Source: an uncultured Granulosicoccaceae bacterium
GTDB lineage: Bacteria; Pseudomonadota; Gammaproteobacteria; Granulosicoccales; Granulosicoccaceae
Reading direction: 5' to 3'
NCBI GenBank assembly: GCA_938006335.1
Contig: CALLMF010000002.1
Span: forward strand, 124,001 to 188,000
Length of the DNA: 64,000 bases
Both the position numbers and the translations under genes were made by a program. Below the pieces are notes generated by a model that saw only the letters and a program-made list of their open reading frames with translations, had not been told where the DNA came from and did no database searches. The first letter of the stretch is position 1; each line of letters starts with the position of its first letter. Positions 61,450-64,000 of the stretch are shown here, piece after piece.

Positions 61450-62331
61450 GTGGCTGAGCGCGTTGTCTTTCGCAGTGTCTGGCTGCCGTGGTTATTGGTT
61501 GCGCCGCAACTGATCATCACGGCAGTCTTCTTTCTGTGGCCTGCCACCGAAGCCATTCTCCAATCCACCGAGCTGCCAGACCCCTTCGGGCTGAGCACCC
61601 AGTTCGTGGGCTGGGATAATTTCGACTACCTCTTTGGAGACCGTTACTACCGCGCGTCTTTTCTGACGACCGCCATCTTCAGCCTGTCGGTCACGGCGCT
61701 CAGCATGAGCATGGCCCTGCTGCTTGCCGTTCTGGCCGACAGCGTGGTGCGTGGATCCGGTGTGTACCGGACGCTGCTGATCTGGCCCTACGCTGTGGCG
61801 CCTGCGATCGCCGGTGTCATGTGGTTGTTCATGTTTCAACCGTCCATTGGCTTGTTTCCGTACTGGTTGAAGGTGCTCGGCTACGAGTGGAACCACGTAC
61901 TCAATCCTGGCGAAGCCATGAGCCTCGTTGTGATCGCTTCAGCGTGGAAGCAGGTCAGCTACAACTTTCTGTTCTTCCTTGCGGGCATGCAGGCGATACC
62001 GCGGAGCTTGCTGGAAGCCGCGGCCATCGACGGTGCCTCACCGTGGCATCGCTTTCGCACCATCGTCCTGCCACTGTTGTCGCCGACCACGTTCTTCCTG
62101 TTGGTAATAAACGTGGTGTACGCCTTCTTCGAGACCTTTGGTGTCATACACACCATTACTGCCGGCGGCCCGGGACAGTCGACCATGATCATGGTCTACA
62201 AGGTATACGCTGACGGTTTCGTGGGGCAGGACCTCGGATCTTCGGCCGCGCAGTCAGTGGTACTGATGTTGATTGTCGGCGTGCTCACGGTGGTGCAGTT
62301 CCGATTTATCGAACGTCGAGTGCACTACTGA
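61450..62331 (+). CDS. ugpA: Glycerol-3-phosphate ABC transporter permease UgpA
   Basis: 293 residues from GTG 61450. Six hydrophobic helices; the EAA loop is 'SLLEAAAIDGASPWHRFRTIVLPLLSP'. 'LPDPFGLSTQFVGWDNFDYLF' and 'FGVIHTITAGGPGQSTMIMVYKVYADGF' are UgpA features. It forms the channel with UgpE. Its TGA overlaps the ugpE ATG by 1 nt (TGATG). Confidence 0.96.
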   Translation: MAERVVFRSVWLPWLLVAPQLIITAVFFLWPATEAILQSTELPDPFGLSTQFVGWDNFDYLFGDRYYRASFLTTAIFSLSVTALSMSMALLLAVLADSVVRGSGVYRTLLIWPYAVAPAIAGVMWLFMFQPSIGLFPYWLKVLGYEWNHVLNPGEAMSLVVIASAWKQVSYNFLFFLAGMQAIPRSLLEAAAIDGASPWHRFRTIVLPLLSPTTFFLLVINVVYAFFETFGVIHTITAGGPGQSTMIMVYKVYADGFVGQDLGSSAAQSVVLMLIVGVLTVVQFRFIERRVHY

Positions 62332-63167
62332 TGGTGCGCAACAACTCGTTGGCGACCGTGCTGACGCACGTTCTGCTGATCATCGGCATCGGCATCATGT
62401 GTCTGCCGATCTGGTTGACCTTTGTCGGCTCTACGGTGACGCGCGCGGAGATCGTGCATCCCCCCTTGCCGCTGTGGCCGGGCGACCAGTTCCTGACCAA
62501 CTACCGAGAAGCCCTGTTTGGCGGACGTCAGGCGCCCGTGCTGCAGATGCTCTGGAACAGTGCCATCATGGCATTTGGCATTGCCGTCGGGAAGATCGCC
62601 ATATCCTTGTTGTCGGCGTTTGCGATCGTCTACTTCCGCTTTCCGGGCCGCCAGCTGGTGTTCTGGACCATCTTCATGACACTGATGTTGCCGGTAGAGG
62701 TCCGCATCGTGCCGACCTATGAGATTGCGGTGAATCTCAAGCTGCTCAACACCTATGCGGGCCTCATTCTTCCGCTGATCGCGTCGGCCACGGCCACGTT
62801 CCTGTTTCGCCAGTTCTTCATGACCGTGCCGTCAGAACTGGCGGAGGCCGCTCGTATCGACGGTGCCGGGCCGATGAGATTTTTCAAGGATATCCTGCTG
62901 CCGCTGTCGCGCACCAACATCGCGGCCCTGTTCGTCATCCTGTTCATCTACGGCTGGAATCAATACCTCTGGCCCTTGCTGATCACGACCGACCAGGACA
63001 TGAACACGATTGTCATGGGGATCAAGCGCATGATTCCCTCAGCGGACGACTACGGCAACTGGCCGGTGACCATGGCCACCGCAATACTCGCCATCCTGCC
63101 ACCGGCGCTGGTGGTGATATTCATGCAACGACTCTTCGTCAAGGGTCTGATCGAGAGCGAGAAATAG
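62331..63167 (+). CDS. ugpE: Glycerol-3-phosphate ABC transporter permease UgpE
   Basis: 278 residues with six helices. EAA loop is 'ELAEAARIDGAGPMRFFKDILLPLS', and 'FIYGWNQYLWPLLITTDQDMNTIVMGIKRMIPS' near the C-terminus is a UgpE hallmark. Partners UgpA; ugpC ATG immediately follows the TAG stop. Confidence 0.96.
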   Translation: MVRNNSLATVLTHVLLIIGIGIMCLPIWLTFVGSTVTRAEIVHPPLPLWPGDQFLTNYREALFGGRQAPVLQMLWNSAIMAFGIAVGKIAISLLSAFAIVYFRFPGRQLVFWTIFMTLMLPVEVRIVPTYEIAVNLKLLNTYAGLILPLIASATATFLFRQFFMTVPSELAEAARIDGAGPMRFFKDILLPLSRTNIAALFVILFIYGWNQYLWPLLITTDQDMNTIVMGIKRMIPSADDYGNWPVTMATAILAILPPALVVIFMQRLFVKGLIESEK

Positions 63168-64000
63168 ATGGCTGCGGTATCGCTACACGACGTGCGAAAG
63201 CGCTACGGCAAGACAGATGTCATACACGGCATCGATCTCGACGTGAGTGATGGCGAGCTGATTGTGATCGTCGGGCCGAGTGGCTGCGGCAAGTCGACCC
63301 TGTTGCGCATGGTGGCAGGCCTTGAAGTCGTGACTGATGGAGAGATTCGTATCGGGGACCGCGTCGTCAACCGGGTCGAACCCAAGGACCGCGATATCGC
63401 GATGGTCTTCCAGACCTACGCTCTCTACCCGCACATGAGCGTCTTCGACAACATGGCCTACGGGCTGAAGATCGCAAAACTCTCCAAGGACGAAATTCAA
63501 CGGCGTGTCGACGAAGCCGCGCGTTTGCTGGAGCTCTCTGGGCTGCTGAGCCGCAAACCTGCAGCGCTGTCGGGCGGACAGCGCCAGCGTGTCGCCATGG
63601 GCCGTGCCATCGTCAGGCAACCTTCGGTATTCCTGTTTGATGAGCCGCTCTCCAACCTCGACGCCCTGTTACGCGTGCAGATGCGTCTGGAGATCAAGCA
63701 GCTGCAGCGCAGGCTGGGTATCACATCGCTCTACGTCACTCACGATCAGGTGGAAGCGATGACGCTGGCTGATCGTCTCGTCGTGATGAATGCAGGGGTG
63801 GCCGAGCAGATCGATTCACCCATGGCGGTGTATGCCAAGCCCGCAACACGTTTTGTTGCAGGCTTCATTGGCTCACCTGGCATGAACTTCATTGAAGGCG
63901 AGCTGCACGCGGGTCGCTTGCTTCTTGCCAACGGGGACGTCATCGTGCCCCGTGAAGCGCCTGTGCATTCCGGAGAGGTGACGGCGGGTGTGCGACCGGA
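63168..64000 (+). CDS. ugpC: Glycerol-3-phosphate ABC transporter ATPase UgpC (3' end beyond window)
   Basis: The first 277 codons of a protein usually about 350-360 residues; the frame runs off the right edge. Walker A is [10 protein letters not shown]-loop [21 protein letters not shown], signature [15 protein letters not shown], Walker [14 protein letters not shown], and His-switch [16 protein letters not shown]. The regulatory (MalK-type) C-terminal OB domain is only begun ([13 protein letters not shown]). Cytoplasmic ATPase driving UgpAE. No gap to ugpE. Confidence 0.96.
   Translation, partial: MAAVSLHDVRKRYGKTDVIHGIDLDVSDGELIVIVGPSGCGKSTLLRMVAGLEVVTDGEIRIGDRVVNRVEPKDRDIAMVFQTYALYPHMSVFDNMAYGLKIAKLSKDEIQRRVDEAARLLELSGLLSRKPAALSGGQRQRVAMGRAIVRQPSVFLFDEPLSNLDALLRVQMRLEIKQLQRRLGITSLYVTHDQVEAMTLADRLVVMNAGVAEQIDSPMAVYAKPATRFVAGFIGSPGMNFIEGELHAGRLLLANGDVIVPREAPVHSGEVTAGVRP

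Noticed and set aside
1-64000. tRNA or rRNA genes, insertion sequences, phage genes, toxin-antitoxin or defence systems
   Set aside because: None were recognised: no cloverleaf-like sequence, transposase, integrase or restriction-type protein seen among the open frames.

Overview
The window is a GC-rich (roughly 60%), gene-dense bacterial chromosome segment. It carries about 54 protein genes, no RNA genes, and no insertion sequences, phage genes or CRISPR array that I can see. The gene content points to a free-living, probably marine, gammaproteobacterium, perhaps near Granulosicoccus. The supporting genes are DUF6279 lipoprotein, SlyD, two DjlA-type co-chaperones, EttA, DusC, RecJ and a Mip/FkpA-type FKBP, together with uptake and use of urea, C4-type/TAXI substrates, sulfonate, choline sulfate and glycerol-3-phosphate. 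This taxonomic guess is an inference from gene families only.

Layout. 1-7012: a PreP-like M16C metallopeptidase cut by the left edge, a pilin-like/ankyrin-repeat fusion, a two-gene cell-surface operon (an Asp-rich CBM9-like lipoprotein and an Ig-like membrane protein), and a DUF1643 protein. 7038-12799: a complete urea ABC transporter operon urtABCDE on the minus strand, with a terminator hairpin after urtA. 13057-15924: an operon of an AlkB-like dioxygenase, a secreted Ig-fold protein and a DMT permease. 15943-23511: a DctB/DctD-type two-component system divergent from a TAXI-TRAP transporter (binding protein plus fused permease), then a HAMP-only membrane protein. The DctD homologue lacks the GAFTGA loop.

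23681-32033: gamma-carbonic anhydrase, a small Cys-rich secreted protein behind an SbmA/BacA peptide importer, an isolated sulfoacetaldehyde acetyltransferase (xsc), an agmatinase-family ureohydrolase divergent from an SDR, an exported protein of unknown function, and the ABC-F factor ettA. 32065-36413: a beta-hydroxyacid dehydrogenase divergent from betC-betA (choline-O-sulfate to choline to betaine aldehyde). 36466-43437: housekeeping and envelope genes, namely two FKBP isomerases, lipoproteins, an MFS carrier, the GTPase RbgA/YlqF, CvfB-like S1 protein and DusC.

43448-51987: an exported alpha/beta hydrolase with a hydrophobic C-terminal tail; a minus-strand acyl-CoA operon (thiolase, DsbA-family isomerase, enoyl-CoA hydratase, HAD phosphatase); a protein with a possible chorismate-mutase-like helix; a DUF4124 protein; a lipoprotein; and a short DjlA-like J protein. 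52264-59947: a PAS-GGDEF-EAL protein, a TVP38/flavin disulfide reductase fusion, full-length DjlA and RecJ. 60086-64000: the ugpBAEC glycerol-3-phosphate transporter, with a PHO-box-like pair of repeats upstream and ugpC cut by the right edge.

No large novel defence or mobile system is evident. The most unusual items are the pilin-ankyrin fusion, the GAFTGA-less DctD with a nearby palindrome, the Cys-rich peptide next to SbmA, the Asp-rich CBM9 lipoprotein operon, the TVP38-reductase fusion and the altered EAL domain.
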